From positions 1 to 64,000 of the forward strand of contig JAKSMY010000003.1 of assembly GCA_024400275.1 (NCBI GenBank): a stretch of DNA of 64,000 bases, given 5' to 3'. The notes beneath the pieces were generated by a model. That model had not been told where the DNA came from. It did no database searches and saw nothing but the letters and a program-made list of their open reading frames with translations. This document shows positions 1 through 8,838 of this stretch, one piece after another. Origin of the DNA: Paludibacteraceae bacterium. GTDB taxonomy: Bacteria; Bacteroidota; Bacteroidia; Bacteroidales; Paludibacteraceae. Both the position numbers and the translations under genes were made by a program. The stretch's first letter is position 1, and each line of letters starts with the position of its first letter.

Positions 1-2573
1 CCTTTGGTCAAAGCACGATCTACGGTTGGTCTATACACTTTTAAGTCCGACCGACCTCCAGCTTCGGATACCAACCAGAAATCACCTTCATCATACAACG
101 TACCTACATAACCGTTGATGGTGTAAGTCTCTGTGGTTGTGGCACCTTCTGCCAAAGCACCGGCAATTTCTTCTGCCTGAGCTACAGTAATCTCGTCACC
201 TACCGGCGTGGGAGTGCCTGCAATCAGCATAGTGACATTGTATTGCGTAACATCACGACCAATAATAACGGCCTCTATCGTCACATCGTCACCACTTACG
301 GTTAGCGTAATATCAGCAGAATAGAACTCAACAAATGTACCATCGGCTAATGTAATGCCGGAATAATACGTTTCAAGATCGTCCAATGTGTACGTGCCGG
401 AAGCGAGTTTGTCCATGTAGATATCAAACGCAATTTGGTCACCACCTGCGGTTACGCCGGTTGCATAGTAATCACCATCTTCTGCATAGTATTCACCTTC
501 AGCCTCAACGGTAACAAGGTTAATAACCTCAGTCGGAGTGGGAGTAAAGTCCTTCATAGTGATAATCCACTTCATACCATCTACATCTAATGCCTCAGCG
601 TGATAAACAACGGTATCAGCAACAGTGGAAACGGTGACAGATATGCTGTTCTCAACAAACTGAATAGTAGTCTCACCAAGGTATAAACCGGTGTATTCCC
701 AATCCATGTTAGCGGAGGTAAATGAACCAAACATATTGGCGGTATTTACGCAGAGCGAAGCGTAGTATTCACCGGTAACGTCATAACCACGCACTTGGAA
801 CCAACCTTCGGTTTCTGTTTCGTTATATACCTCTGGTAACATAATGTCAACATAGGTTTTCTCACCTGTTGGTTGAGCTACGTAGTCATTCATTGTAATG
901 ATATACACTTGACCACTAGTTGCCTTAACGGTTGCCGTAAAACGAAGTGTATCAGCGATTTGAGCGATAACTACAGAAGGGATAGACTCAATGTCCACAG
1001 AATTATAAGCCACCCAATCAATCATTTGGGTATATTCATACTCAATATCGTCGTTGGTGAACTCACCCAACAGATGGTTTGTATTTACCTGAATGGCAAA
1101 ACGATACTCTTCATTCTCGCCAGATACATAAATCCAACCGAAATCAGCAACCGAGTCCATCACCATGGGGTGATTGATAACGGTATAAATCGGCTCACCC
1201 GGCGTGGGAGGAACGTCGCCACCTAAGATCTCAACTGTACCTTGTTTGATTTCAATGGTGGTATTACCTCCGCTAACATATTTCAAAATCTTACCCGTTA
1301 CGGCAACACTATCACCTACTACTACACCGGGAGCATCAAGATAGCATTGGTAAGCCTTGAAGTTACTCTTGCTATCTGCACCATCACTTGACATACTAAA
1401 GGTTTGGCTGCCATATTGAGTATTATAATCATTAGCATAACTTACAATACCTACTACACGATATTCAACATCGGTTGTTGTATTATCTGCTAAAGCCTTA
1501 CCAATCTCCAATGCTTGCTCCGGCGTAATATAGTCTCCTACCGGAGTGGGAGGAGTTGGTTCGCCGCCTTCGTCCAAAGTAATCTCTGCATAGGTGTCGC
1601 CATTGTAGGCATACACATCCATATTATTGAGTGTCCAAGTATAGGTCTTGCCGTCTGTTCCGACAAATGAGCCTACAAAGTTATACACACCTTCGCTGAC
1701 GCAAGTAACAATCAAACTACCAACAGGCACCGCTTCATCGGTATATATGCCGCTTTCCTCATCATCAGTTGCAAAATAACCTGCCTCATAAGTAGTCCAT
1801 GTACCTGCAATCTTAGTTCCGGAAGTCGTACTCTCATTACAAATGAAATATACATACGGGGCTAAGATATAACCTTCTTCATCCAATTCTTTGTAGAAAT
1901 CAAATGCCCAATAATCACCAAATGTTTCGTCTTCATAGAACACAGCATCAGCATATTGCAAGCCCGTAATCTCTACATCACCACCCGGTGTGGGAGGTGT
2001 AGGAGGAACATCTTCGTCCAAAGTAACTACGATAGAAGATATACGCGCTTGTTTTGTCAGTTCTTTAGCCGTCCAAGTCGTTGAATTTGGTGTATAGAAA
2101 GTTTCTAGATTTCCATCTTTATCATCCTCAAAAGTAAACTCTATCTTCGTCATAGTAGAGGTAGCCTCAATCGTCAATGTACCTCCGATAAAAACGCGGA
2201 ATTGGTCAGGGGCACCATCACTTTTTTTCGTGTCAGGATTGTACGCTCTATGACCCAAGCCCTGATCCGTAGAAACGGTTACTCCATTTTTCGTAGCAGA
2301 TACGGGAGCACCTGGACTTTCTGCTCCTTGATCTACAAAATCAGCGGGTTCAAAAGTAACAGTCGTAGCCATCGCCATTTTCTTGATAGCAGCTTTGCGA
2401 GCAACATGTTTCTTAGCCACATGCTTTACTTGCGGTTGTTGTTTTTTCACTACAGGCTGAGCTAACTCAGTACGAGCTTTCCGCATAGGCTTGTTTGGCA
2501 AAGCAACTTTAGGTGTTGCCACCAAACTCGTTACCATTGCCAATGCCATTACGAAAGATAGAATCTTTTTCAT
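1..2573 (-). CDS. Large secreted multidomain protein, N-terminal part (C-terminus outside window)
   Basis: The reverse frame starting at ATG 2573 stays open to base 1 (857 codons) and runs off the left edge. It begins MKKILSFVMALAMVTSLVAT, a classic signal peptide, followed by a Lys/Gln-rich stretch. After that come several beta-rich domains of about 100 residues joined by Pro-Thr linkers of the TPPTP type. An OB-fold-like module (starting VGDYITPEQALEIG, about residues 341-448) recurs, with a second copy beginning near residue 787 (VGDEITVAQAEEIAG). Such arrays are typical of Bacteroidales surface or secreted proteins. No catalytic motif is visible. Any T9SS tail would lie outside the window, so the export route beyond the signal peptide is inference. 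The OB-fold and repeat assignments are by eye. Confidence 0.85.
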   Translation of the reverse strand, partial: MKKILSFVMALAMVTSLVATPKVALPNKPMRKARTELAQPVVKKQQPQVKHVAKKHVARKAAIKKMAMATTVTFEPADFVDQGAESPGAPVSATKNGVTVSTDQGLGHRAYNPDTKKSDGAPDQFRVFIGGTLTIEATSTMTKIEFTFEDDKDGNLETFYTPNSTTWTAKELTKQARISSIVVTLDEDVPPTPPTPGGDVEITGLQYADAVFYEDETFGDYWAFDFYKELDEEGYILAPYVYFICNESTTSGTKIAGTWTTYEAGYFATDDEESGIYTDEAVPVGSLIVTCVSEGVYNFVGSFVGTDGKTYTWTLNNMDVYAYNGDTYAEITLDEGGEPTPPTPVGDYITPEQALEIGKALADNTTTDVEYRVVGIVSYANDYNTQYGSQTFSMSSDGADSKSNFKAYQCYLDAPGVVVGDSVAVTGKILKYVSGGNTTIEIKQGTVEILGGDVPPTPGEPIYTVINHPMVMDSVADFGWIYVSGENEEYRFAIQVNTNHLLGEFTNDDIEYEYTQMIDWVAYNSVDIESIPSVVIAQIADTLRFTATVKATSGQVYIITMNDYVAQPTGEKTYVDIMLPEVYNETETEGWFQVRGYDVTGEYYASLCVNTANMFGSFTSANMDWEYTGLYLGETTIQFVENSISVTVSTVADTVVYHAEALDVDGMKWIITMKDFTPTPTEVINLVTVEAEGEYYAEDGDYYATGVTAGGDQIAFDIYMDKLASGTYTLDDLETYYSGITLADGTFVEFYSADITLTVSGDDVTIEAVIIGRDVTQYNVTMLIAGTPTPVGDEITVAQAEEIAGALAEGATTTETYTINGYVGTLYDEGDFWLVSEAGGRSDLKVYRPTVDRALTK

Positions 2574-2662
2574 AATTGTAATTGTAATTGTAATTTAGTT
2601 AAACGTATTGTTTTAGTCGCATTATTAAATAATGGATTATCTCATTTCTCGCTAATCGGCTA

Positions 2663-2693
2663 CAAAGATACACTTTTTTTTGCATATTTCAAA
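2663..2693 (-). promoter_or_regulatory. Bacteroidetes-type promoter for the left-edge secreted protein
   Basis: On the reverse strand the -7 box TATCTTTG (2663-2670) and the -33 TTTG (2690-2693) are 19 bp apart, matching the Bacteroidetes housekeeping consensus. It overlaps the divergent promoter of the sigma-54 activator operon. Confidence 0.75.
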
Positions 2694-2710
2694 ATATTTT
2701 TGTACTTTTG
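2679..2710 (+). promoter_or_regulatory. Promoter of the activator-recF operon
   Basis: TTTG at 2679-2682, a 20-bp spacer and TACTTTTG at 2703-2710. Transcription would begin near 2715. This rules out the upstream TTG start at 2708 and supports ATG 2729 for the first gene. Confidence 0.75.
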
Positions 2711-2728
2711 CACAAATTTTATCAAGTT

Positions 2729-3892
2729 ATGGCTAAAATTTTGATTATTGATGACGAACGGGCTATTCGGAGTACCCTAAAGGAAATTTTTGAATTCGAA
2801 GGATACGAAGTCAAACTGGCGGAAGACGGTGCCCAAGGTGTAACTTTGGCAAAGAACGAGCCGTTCGACATTATTTATACAGACATTAAAATGCCCGGCA
2901 TGGACGGAATGGAAGTGCTGGACGCTTTGGTAGGCAGTTGCCCCATCGTTATGATCTCAGGTCATGGCAATATAGAAACGGCTGTAGAGGCACTCAAAAA
3001 AGGCGCGTACGACTTCATCGAAAAACCGCTGGATCTGAACCGACTTCTCGTTACCACCAAAAACGCATTGGAACATAAGGAACTGAAAGAACAGGTGCAG
3101 AGCAAAAGCGAGGAACTGAAATCGCTCAAACGCAAGGTGGCACAAACCAACCAAATGATAGGAACATCTGCTGCTCTCACGCGCGTACGCGAGATAATAA
3201 ACAAGGTAGCCCCCACCGAAGCACGCGTACTTATCACCGGTGCCAACGGTACCGGCAAGGAAGTGGTGGCACGTCTCATACACGAGCAATCTTCCCGTGC
3301 TGCCGGACCTATGGTAGAGGTCAACTGCGCCGCCATACCCGGTGAACTTATCGAATCCGAGTTATTTGGGCACATGAAAGGTTCCTTTACCGGAGCTGTC
3401 AAAGACCGCGCCGGCAAGTTTGAACAGGCAGAAGGCGGCACACTCTTCCTTGACGAAATAGGAGACATGTCTCTTGCCGCCCAGACCAAAGTACTGCGTG
3501 CCTTGCAGGAGAACGAGATAACACGCGTCGGCTCAGACAAAGCCGTCAAAGTGAACGTACGCATACTCGCTGCCACCAACAAGAACCTACAAGCCGAAAT
3601 CGAAAAAGGTAATTTCCGTGAAGACCTCTTCCATCGGCTTAATGTTATTCCTGTTCATGTGCCGTCTTTGGACGAACGGAAAGAAGATATACCGCTGCTA
3701 ATCAAATATTTTACGGAGCAGATATGCGCCGAACAAGGTATCAAGGTCAAAACATTTGACTCCACCGCCATAGCCGCTTTGCAGCAACGTTCATGGCCCG
3801 GAAACATACGTGAACTACGCAATGTGGTGGAACGACTTATCATCTTGGCAAGTGCTAAAATATCAGCACAAGACGTGAATGATTTTGCGTGA
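2729..3892 (+). CDS. NtrC-family sigma-54 response regulator lacking the DNA-binding domain
   Basis: 387 residues. The receiver domain is about residues 1-115, with acidic DDE at 8-10, phosphoacceptor D52 in [10 protein letters not shown] and K99. The AAA+ sigma-54 interaction domain has Walker A GANGTGKE at 171-178, the sigma-54 contact loop GSFTGA (usual GAFTGA) at 218-223 and Walker B GGTLFLDE at 236-243. The protein stops right after the AAA+ lid (ending SAQDVNDFA), so the C-terminal Fis-type helix-turn-helix found in most relatives (about 450 residues) is missing. ATG 2729 is chosen because the promoter lies just upstream. Its last 14 bases overlap the start of recF. It may act from solution or with a partner. 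No cognate kinase is visible. Confidence 0.9.
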   Translation: MAKILIIDDERAIRSTLKEIFEFEGYEVKLAEDGAQGVTLAKNEPFDIIYTDIKMPGMDGMEVLDALVGSCPIVMISGHGNIETAVEALKKGAYDFIEKPLDLNRLLVTTKNALEHKELKEQVQSKSEELKSLKRKVAQTNQMIGTSAALTRVREIINKVAPTEARVLITGANGTGKEVVARLIHEQSSRAAGPMVEVNCAAIPGELIESELFGHMKGSFTGAVKDRAGKFEQAEGGTLFLDEIGDMSLAAQTKVLRALQENEITRVGSDKAVKVNVRILAATNKNLQAEIEKGNFREDLFHRLNVIPVHVPSLDERKEDIPLLIKYFTEQICAEQGIKVKTFDSTAIAALQQRSWPGNIRELRNVVERLIILASAKISAQDVNDFA

Positions 3893-5042
3893 ACTTTCCA
3901 TATTGAATTATAAAAATATCCGCGAGGCAGACTTGACTTTTTCGGATAAGATCAACTGCTTTGTCGGGCTGAATGGTCAGGGCAAAACCAACCTGCTTGA
4001 TGCCATCTATCTGCTGTCTTTTACCAAGTCGGCTTTTAATGTAATCGATAGCCAAAACATCACCCACGATGCCGACATGGCATTGGTGCAAGGACACTAT
4101 CAACTGCCAACTGTCAACTGTCAACTGTCAACTATTCATGTGTCTTGCGGACTGAAACGAGGAGCAAAAAAGCAGTTCCGATTGGACAAAACCGACTACA
4201 AACGGCTCATTGACCATATCGGACTTATTCCGTTAGTCATAGTCTCGCCGGAGGATAGCCAACTGATTGCCGAAGGGAGCGATGAACGAAGACGTTTTCT
4301 CAATGTGGTCATCGCACAGCAGGACAAAACGTATTTGGAACACCTCACCTCTTACAACGCTTTGCTCAAACAGCGTAATGCCCTGCTCAAACAGTACGCC
4401 GAACAAACGGATATTCCTTGGGACCTGTTCGACGTTCTTGAGGCACAAATGGTTCCGCTTGCCGAATATATCTTTCAAAAACGCTCGGAGTTTATCCTTT
4501 CTTTCGTGCCTATTTTTCAATCATTGTATAACGAAATAGCCGGTGGCAATGAGACCGTATCTTTGCGTTATGTGTCGCAATTGCAGGACAGGGACCTCCA
4601 ACAAGCCTACCTCAAAACCCGCCAGCGGGATCTCATTCTCGGTTGGACTTCTCAAGGTGTCCATAAAGATGAATTAGAGATGTTATTGGACACCTACCCC
4701 CTCAAACGCGTTGGCAGTCAAGGGCAGCAAAAAACCTACCTGCTCGCCATGAAACTGGCGCAAGCACTTTATCTGAGTCACACTCCATCAGTGAACGAAG
4801 CAAGCGGTCCTTACTCCATCAGCGAGCAAAGCGAGCAATCCTTACTCCACACTCCCATCCTTCTGCTCGACGATATCTTCGACAAACTCGACTCCGAACG
4901 GGTGGAACGTATCATTACCCTTGTGCGTTCTGACCGCTTCGGACAGATTTTTATTACCGATACCGACCGCCAGCATCTCACCCAACTGCTCGGCAATACC
5001 GATGCCCGCATTTTCCATGTAGAGAAAGGAATTATCCAATGA
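3879..5042 (+). CDS. recF: DNA replication and repair protein RecF
   Basis: 387 residues. RecF is an SMC-like ATPase that helps load RecA at single-strand gaps. Walker A is GLNGQGKT (30-37), and Walker [13 protein letters not shown] is at about 327-338 with the signature region before it. Two segments look foreign to the family. About residues 75-86 are encoded by a GTCAACT array. About 302-324 are encoded by TCCATCAGCG-type repeats and sit immediately before Walker B. Both keep the frame. The start overlaps the preceding gene by 14 bases, and the stop overlaps the next start in ATGA, so translation is probably coupled. Confidence 0.95.
   Translation: MILRELSILNYKNIREADLTFSDKINCFVGLNGQGKTNLLDAIYLLSFTKSAFNVIDSQNITHDADMALVQGHYQLPTVNCQLSTIHVSCGLKRGAKKQFRLDKTDYKRLIDHIGLIPLVIVSPEDSQLIAEGSDERRRFLNVVIAQQDKTYLEHLTSYNALLKQRNALLKQYAEQTDIPWDLFDVLEAQMVPLAEYIFQKRSEFILSFVPIFQSLYNEIAGGNETVSLRYVSQLQDRDLQQAYLKTRQRDLILGWTSQGVHKDELEMLLDTYPLKRVGSQGQQKTYLLAMKLAQALYLSHTPSVNEASGPYSISEQSEQSLLHTPILLLDDIFDKLDSERVERIITLVRSDRFGQIFITDTDRQHLTQLLGNTDARIFHVEKGIIQ
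4100..4133 (+). repeat. GTCAACT-type tandem repeat inside recF
   Basis: About five head-to-tail copies of a 7-bp unit (CAACTGT) inside the recF reading frame. The same array recurs at 5081-5108 in the next gene's signal peptide, and a degenerate reverse form (TTGACGGTTGACAATG) occurs near 24930-24990. Confidence 0.8.
4781..4850 (+). repeat. TCCATCAGCG-family dispersed repeat inside recF
   Basis: Two to three imperfect units built on ACTCCATCAGYGAR...GCGGTCCTTACTCC. Related copies occur at 6905-6937 (inside the pectinesterase), 9912-9944 (intergenic) and, inverted, 25947-26013. Here the repeat encodes about 23 residues just before the RecF Walker B strand. Confidence 0.75.
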
Positions 5043-6232
5043 GAAAACAACTAATCACAATATTAACCATCGGACTGCTGTCAACTGTCAACTATCAACT
5101 GTCAACTGCTCAGCAGCCTTTCCGCGGTGCATGGATAGCCACCGTTGCAAACATCGATTGGCCTACACCCGAAGCTGTCGGCAATGACTCACTACAACAG
5201 GCGGAGATGCTCTTCCTTTTGGACTCCCTGCATTCATTGGGTATCAATGCTGTTATTTTTCAGGTGCGCCCTACTGCCGACGCGCTCTATCGTAGCGACT
5301 TGGAACCGTGGTCACACTGGCTCACCGGCACACAGGGCAAACAAGCCGGATATGACCCCCTCGAATTAGTGGTGACCGAATGTCATAAACGTGGTATGGA
5401 AGTGCACGCGTGGATAAATCCTTTCCGTGTCAATCTGGCTACTTCCGGCACTGAATATATCACCTTCAGCCACATCTTCCACCAACACCCCGACTGGTTC
5501 TGGAAATACGGCAAACAGTGGTATTTCAACCCTGCCCTGCCGCATACCTGCGATTGGATTTGTATGGTCGTGGACGATATTATCTGCCGTTACAACATCG
5601 ATGCCATTCACATGGACGACTATTTTTACCCCTACCCCATAGCAAAAAAGCCGTTGCCCGATGCTGCCGACTTCGCCCGGGACCCGCGTGGCTTTTCGGA
5701 TATTCGGGATTGGCGGCGGGATAATGTCAATCACATCGTACAAGCCGTTTCCGAAACGGTTCATAATGCCCGTCCTGACGTTCAATTCGGTATCTCGCCG
5801 TTTGGCGTTTACAAGGACGGTACGGGGCTTACCAACTACCACGACTTATATGCCGATGTGCTCTATTGGATTGAACAGGGCTGGTTGGACTATGTCCTCC
5901 CGCAACTGTATTGGCACATTGGCAATAGCAACGCCGACTACGCCACCCTCGCCCGCTGGTGGGCAAATGCCGTGGATTCCATCAATTCATCATTGAGCCA
6001 CGATAGTGGCGCATCAATGCATCATTGCCAACTATACATCGGCATGTCTCCCTACCGCCTCGGCGGTGCCAAAGAACCGGCTGCATGGCACGAAGGAAAC
6101 GAGATAGCACGGCAAATACGTCTTAATCGCACCATACAGGGAATTGACGGCGAATGTTTCTACTCTACCCGTCCCCTTCTATCCAACCCCCTGCATGTGT
6201 GCGACAGCATAAAAGTTCTTTACAATGAGTAA
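5039..6232 (+). CDS. Secreted family-10-like glycosyl hydrolase (GHL10/DUF187)
   Basis: 397 residues with a signal peptide. The mature part starts QQPFRGAWIATVANIDWP, the hallmark opening of GHL10 (YngK-like) proteins. It continues through conserved GINAVIFQVRPTADALY, GMEVHAWINPFRVN and IDAIHMDDYFYP motifs of a TIM-barrel hydrolase. The substrate is unknown. Relatives are linked to cell-wall or polysaccharide turnover. The signal peptide region (LLSTVNYQLSTAQQ) is partly encoded by the GTCAACT array. A second repeat (5984-6027) adds about 15 residues near 316-330. It overlaps recF by 4 bases and the pectinesterase by 8. Confidence 0.85.
   Translation: MRKQLITILTIGLLSTVNYQLSTAQQPFRGAWIATVANIDWPTPEAVGNDSLQQAEMLFLLDSLHSLGINAVIFQVRPTADALYRSDLEPWSHWLTGTQGKQAGYDPLELVVTECHKRGMEVHAWINPFRVNLATSGTEYITFSHIFHQHPDWFWKYGKQWYFNPALPHTCDWICMVVDDIICRYNIDAIHMDDYFYPYPIAKKPLPDAADFARDPRGFSDIRDWRRDNVNHIVQAVSETVHNARPDVQFGISPFGVYKDGTGLTNYHDLYADVLYWIEQGWLDYVLPQLYWHIGNSNADYATLARWWANAVDSINSSLSHDSGASMHHCQLYIGMSPYRLGGAKEPAAWHEGNEIARQIRLNRTIQGIDGECFYSTRPLLSNPLHVCDSIKVLYNE
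5081..5108 (+). repeat. GTCAACT-type tandem repeat in a signal peptide
   Basis: Four head-to-tail 7-bp units in frame within the signal-peptide coding region of the GHL10 gene, sharing sequence with 4100-4133. Confidence 0.75.
5984..6027 (+). repeat. TTCATCATT hairpin repeat inside the GHL10 gene
   Basis: The unit is AATTCATCATTGAGCC, a small hairpin, then a second degenerate TCAATGCATCATT. The same plan occurs at 42788-42829 between tig and clpP. Here it is in frame and encodes a Ser/His-rich insertion. Confidence 0.6.
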
Positions 6233-8021
6233 ACTGTTTTTTCTTCTTTTGATTCTCCCGCAAGTGTGGGACTTCGGGGGGGACACGCTACCCGGTATGC
6301 AAAATATGCTTTCCGTAGCGGAAATCAACTCATGGTTTCCCCACCACCCTAACGGCACAATGTCTGCCAACCTGCTTTCTTTTACAGCCTCCGACTCGGT
6401 CAACCTGACCTACTACACCCACAACGCCCACAACCACCGGCTACGCACCATCAATCCGTTGCTCACCCACACCGACGAGAAAAAAGGTTATGATGCTCGT
6501 GGACACCTCTATCGTGGCTTTATTTATTCCAACGCCAACACAGACCCCGATGTTTATATCGAGCAGTCGTTCCTACAGGGCGACACCATCGTCTATTGCG
6601 TCATGTCCAACGGCCGCCCCGAGACCTACCGATTCCAACTGTCTGACAGTTCGTACTATACCGCATTGCCTTATTCGGGAGGTAAACTGGTGGAAAAACT
6701 GCGATTTATCTGCCCCAAAGACGGCAAATACCGTCTCGTGGGTTTGGACGAGAAATTAGTGGTAGCACGTATCATTCGCTACCCCGTACAGCATACCCTG
6801 TCCAAAAAAGAAATACGTGCCCTGAACCGTATGGCACACCGCCCCTTGCGCTATCAGGCACCCAAAACCAAATATCGCTTCGATTTCCCCGACACCCTCG
6901 CCTCTCCATACTCCAGCAAAGCAGCTGTCCATACTCCGAACTACCAAGACACCATCCGCGTCACCTCTTCCATCGCCGAGGCACTCTATCGGGTGCGGTG
7001 TATGAACCGGCAACCCGGCCAGCGGGTCACTATCCTCATCCCGCCCGGCAACTACGAAGAGATGATACGCGTCGACATACCCGATATAACCCTCAAAAAC
7101 GCCTCTCCTACACCCTCTATAGCCATTTCCAATGGCGGTGTGGACATCGATTCTAATGCCGTTCGCATCACCGGCTACTACGGGGGCGGGTATAACTATT
7201 ACTCCATGAACTCCGAACAGGTCTATGACCCCCGCACACTCAAGGCAAGCAAACGGCACCGTCAGGTTAGTTGCACCAACAAGGGCGGCTCCGAACAGAA
7301 CTATTGGAATGCCGTCACTTTGGTGCGCTCCACAGGCTTTCGGGCAGAAAACATCATCTTTGAAAACTCATTCAACCAATATATCTCCCGTAAGGAACTC
7401 ACCGACGTTGTCGTGCCTCAATCTACCAAGCCGCAGCGTCCTCGCCAATACGGTTCCACCGACGTGCAGCAGCGGGACTACCGCGAACGGGCGGCTGCTA
7501 TCGCTTTCACCGACTCCACATCCGGACACCTCATTAACTGCCGTGTTATATCGCGTCAAGACGCTTTCTTCGGGGGCAGAGGTGCTGTCGTGCGATGCGA
7601 CGGAGGCGTGCTCATGGGCGGAGTGGATTATATATATGGGGACATGAATCTGCTGTGTGTCAATACCGAACTGGCTTTTCTCACTTCTTCCGACCATGAC
7701 GACCGGGCGTATATAACCGCTTCCCGAACACCTGTTGACAGTCGGGGTATGCTCTTCTGGCATTGCCGCATACGGAGTGCCGTTCCCGGAGTCGAAATGA
7801 CTTCACCCACACCGGCACAACCCGGCTATTTGGGACGACCATGGGCAAGAAGTGGAGAAGCGGTCTTTGTCGAACCCCAAATAGACAACTTGCCTGACGG
7901 ACGAAGTATAATTGTTCCCGAACAGTGGCATGACGGACTGATTGGTGTCGCCGACTACCCGCGTTGCCGGGTAGCAACAGACGACCAAATTGATATGTCC
8001 ACTTGGCAAGACGCAAAATAA
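6225..8021 (+). CDS. Secreted pectinesterase (carbohydrate esterase family 8)
   Basis: 598 residues. CE8 enzymes remove methyl esters from pectin. The N-terminus is hydrophobic (MSKLFFLLLILPQVW). The C-terminal beta-helix carries all CE8 signature segments: SRQDAFFGGRG near 444 (first catalytic Asp), GGVDYIYGD near 466 (second Asp) and YLGRPWARSGEAVF near 535 (Arg/Trp). About 220 N-terminal residues precede the beta-helix and match nothing I recognise. A TCCATCAGCG-type repeat (6905-6937) encodes about 11 residues at the junction between the two halves. It is the last gene of the recF operon, overlapping the previous stop by 8 bases. Export is inferred from the N-terminus. Confidence 0.85.
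   Translation: MSKLFFLLLILPQVWDFGGDTLPGMQNMLSVAEINSWFPHHPNGTMSANLLSFTASDSVNLTYYTHNAHNHRLRTINPLLTHTDEKKGYDARGHLYRGFIYSNANTDPDVYIEQSFLQGDTIVYCVMSNGRPETYRFQLSDSSYYTALPYSGGKLVEKLRFICPKDGKYRLVGLDEKLVVARIIRYPVQHTLSKKEIRALNRMAHRPLRYQAPKTKYRFDFPDTLASPYSSKAAVHTPNYQDTIRVTSSIAEALYRVRCMNRQPGQRVTILIPPGNYEEMIRVDIPDITLKNASPTPSIAISNGGVDIDSNAVRITGYYGGGYNYYSMNSEQVYDPRTLKASKRHRQVSCTNKGGSEQNYWNAVTLVRSTGFRAENIIFENSFNQYISRKELTDVVVPQSTKPQRPRQYGSTDVQQRDYRERAAAIAFTDSTSGHLINCRVISRQDAFFGGRGAVVRCDGGVLMGGVDYIYGDMNLLCVNTELAFLTSSDHDDRAYITASRTPVDSRGMLFWHCRIRSAVPGVEMTSPTPAQPGYLGRPWARSGEAVFVEPQIDNLPDGRSIIVPEQWHDGLIGVADYPRCRVATDDQIDMSTWQDAK
6905..6937 (+). repeat. TCCATACTCC-family dispersed repeat inside the pectinesterase
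   Basis: TCCATACTCCAGCAAAGCAG followed by TGTCCATACTCC, in frame. It is closely related to 9912-9944 and 4781-4850. Confidence 0.65.
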
Positions 8022-8022
8022 A

Positions 8023-8054
8023 TTTGCGTATATGTGAAATTTTGTGTACCTTTG
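8023..8054 (+). promoter_or_regulatory. Promoter of the Fe-S scaffold / GGGtGRT operon
   Basis: TTTG at 8023-8026, 20-bp spacer, TACCTTTG at 8047-8054. The leader to ATG 8134 is about 70 bases and contains several ATCGAA repeats. Confidence 0.75.
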
Positions 8055-8133
8055 CACTCGCATTTAACGATTCATCGAATTATCGAAACATAGAATCATC
8101 GAAATAATTAATTAATCAACAAATATCACAACA

Positions 8134-8835
8134 ATGATTTACTCCAAAGAAGTACAAGAAATGTGCGTGGTAGCCAAAGGTCCCAAACACGGACCGGCTC
8201 CCATTCCCGAAGAGGGTAAATGGGTCAAAGCCAAAGAGATAGCTGATATCTCCGGCATGACCCATGGTATAGGTTGGTGCGCTCCACAACAAGGAACGTG
8301 CAAACTGAGTTTGAACGTCAAAAACGGTATTATCGAAGAGGCTCTTGTCGAGACAATCGGTTGCTCAGGTATGACCCACTCGGCGGCTATGGCTGCTGAG
8401 ATTCTGCCTGGCAAAACCTTGCTCGAGGCTTTGAATACCGACCTCGTATGCGATGCTATCAACACCGCCATGCGTGAACTCTTCCTCCAAATCGTTTACG
8501 GCCGCACCCAATCGGCTTTCTCCGAGGGTGGTCTCGCTATCGGTGCCGGTCTGGAAGACCTCGGTAAAGGACTGGTATCACAATGCGGTACACTCTTCTC
8601 TACCAAAGAAAAAGGAGTGCGCTATCTGCAACTCACCGAAGGTTATATCACCAAGGAATTCCTTGACGAGGACAACGAGGTCTGCGGTTATGAATATGTC
8701 CACATGGGCAAGTTCATGGACGCTGTCAAAAAAGGTATGGACGCTAATGAAGCCCTCAAGAGCGTTACCGGTACGTATGGCCGTACCACCAAAGAACAGG
8801 GTGCTGTTAAATCCATTGACCCAAGAAAGGAATAA
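8134..8835 (+). CDS. Iron-sulfur cluster assembly scaffold-like (NifU-N type) protein
   Basis: 233 residues, soluble. The N-terminal half carries spaced cysteines resembling NifU/IscU scaffolds: GWCAPQQGTCKL near residues 48-56 and ETIGCSGMTHSAAMAAEIL near 77-95. Further cysteines occur in the middle and C-terminal parts. Homologues are found beside GGGtGRT proteins, as here (3 bases to the next start), which suggests one complex or pathway. The exact role is not established. A metal or Fe-S cluster is inferred from the Cys pattern and family resemblance. Confidence 0.75.
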   Translation: MIYSKEVQEMCVVAKGPKHGPAPIPEEGKWVKAKEIADISGMTHGIGWCAPQQGTCKLSLNVKNGIIEEALVETIGCSGMTHSAAMAAEILPGKTLLEALNTDLVCDAINTAMRELFLQIVYGRTQSAFSEGGLAIGAGLEDLGKGLVSQCGTLFSTKEKGVRYLQLTEGYITKEFLDEDNEVCGYEYVHMGKFMDAVKKGMDANEALKSVTGTYGRTTKEQGAVKSIDPRKE

Positions 8836-8838
8836 GCT

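Noticed and set aside
873..2465. Short plus-strand frames at the left edge
   Set aside because: They lie antisense to the open 857-codon secreted protein, which has a signal peptide and a promoter.
2708..2728. Upstream TTG start for the sigma-54 activator
   Set aside because: It would lie within or just after the -7 box, before the expected transcript start.
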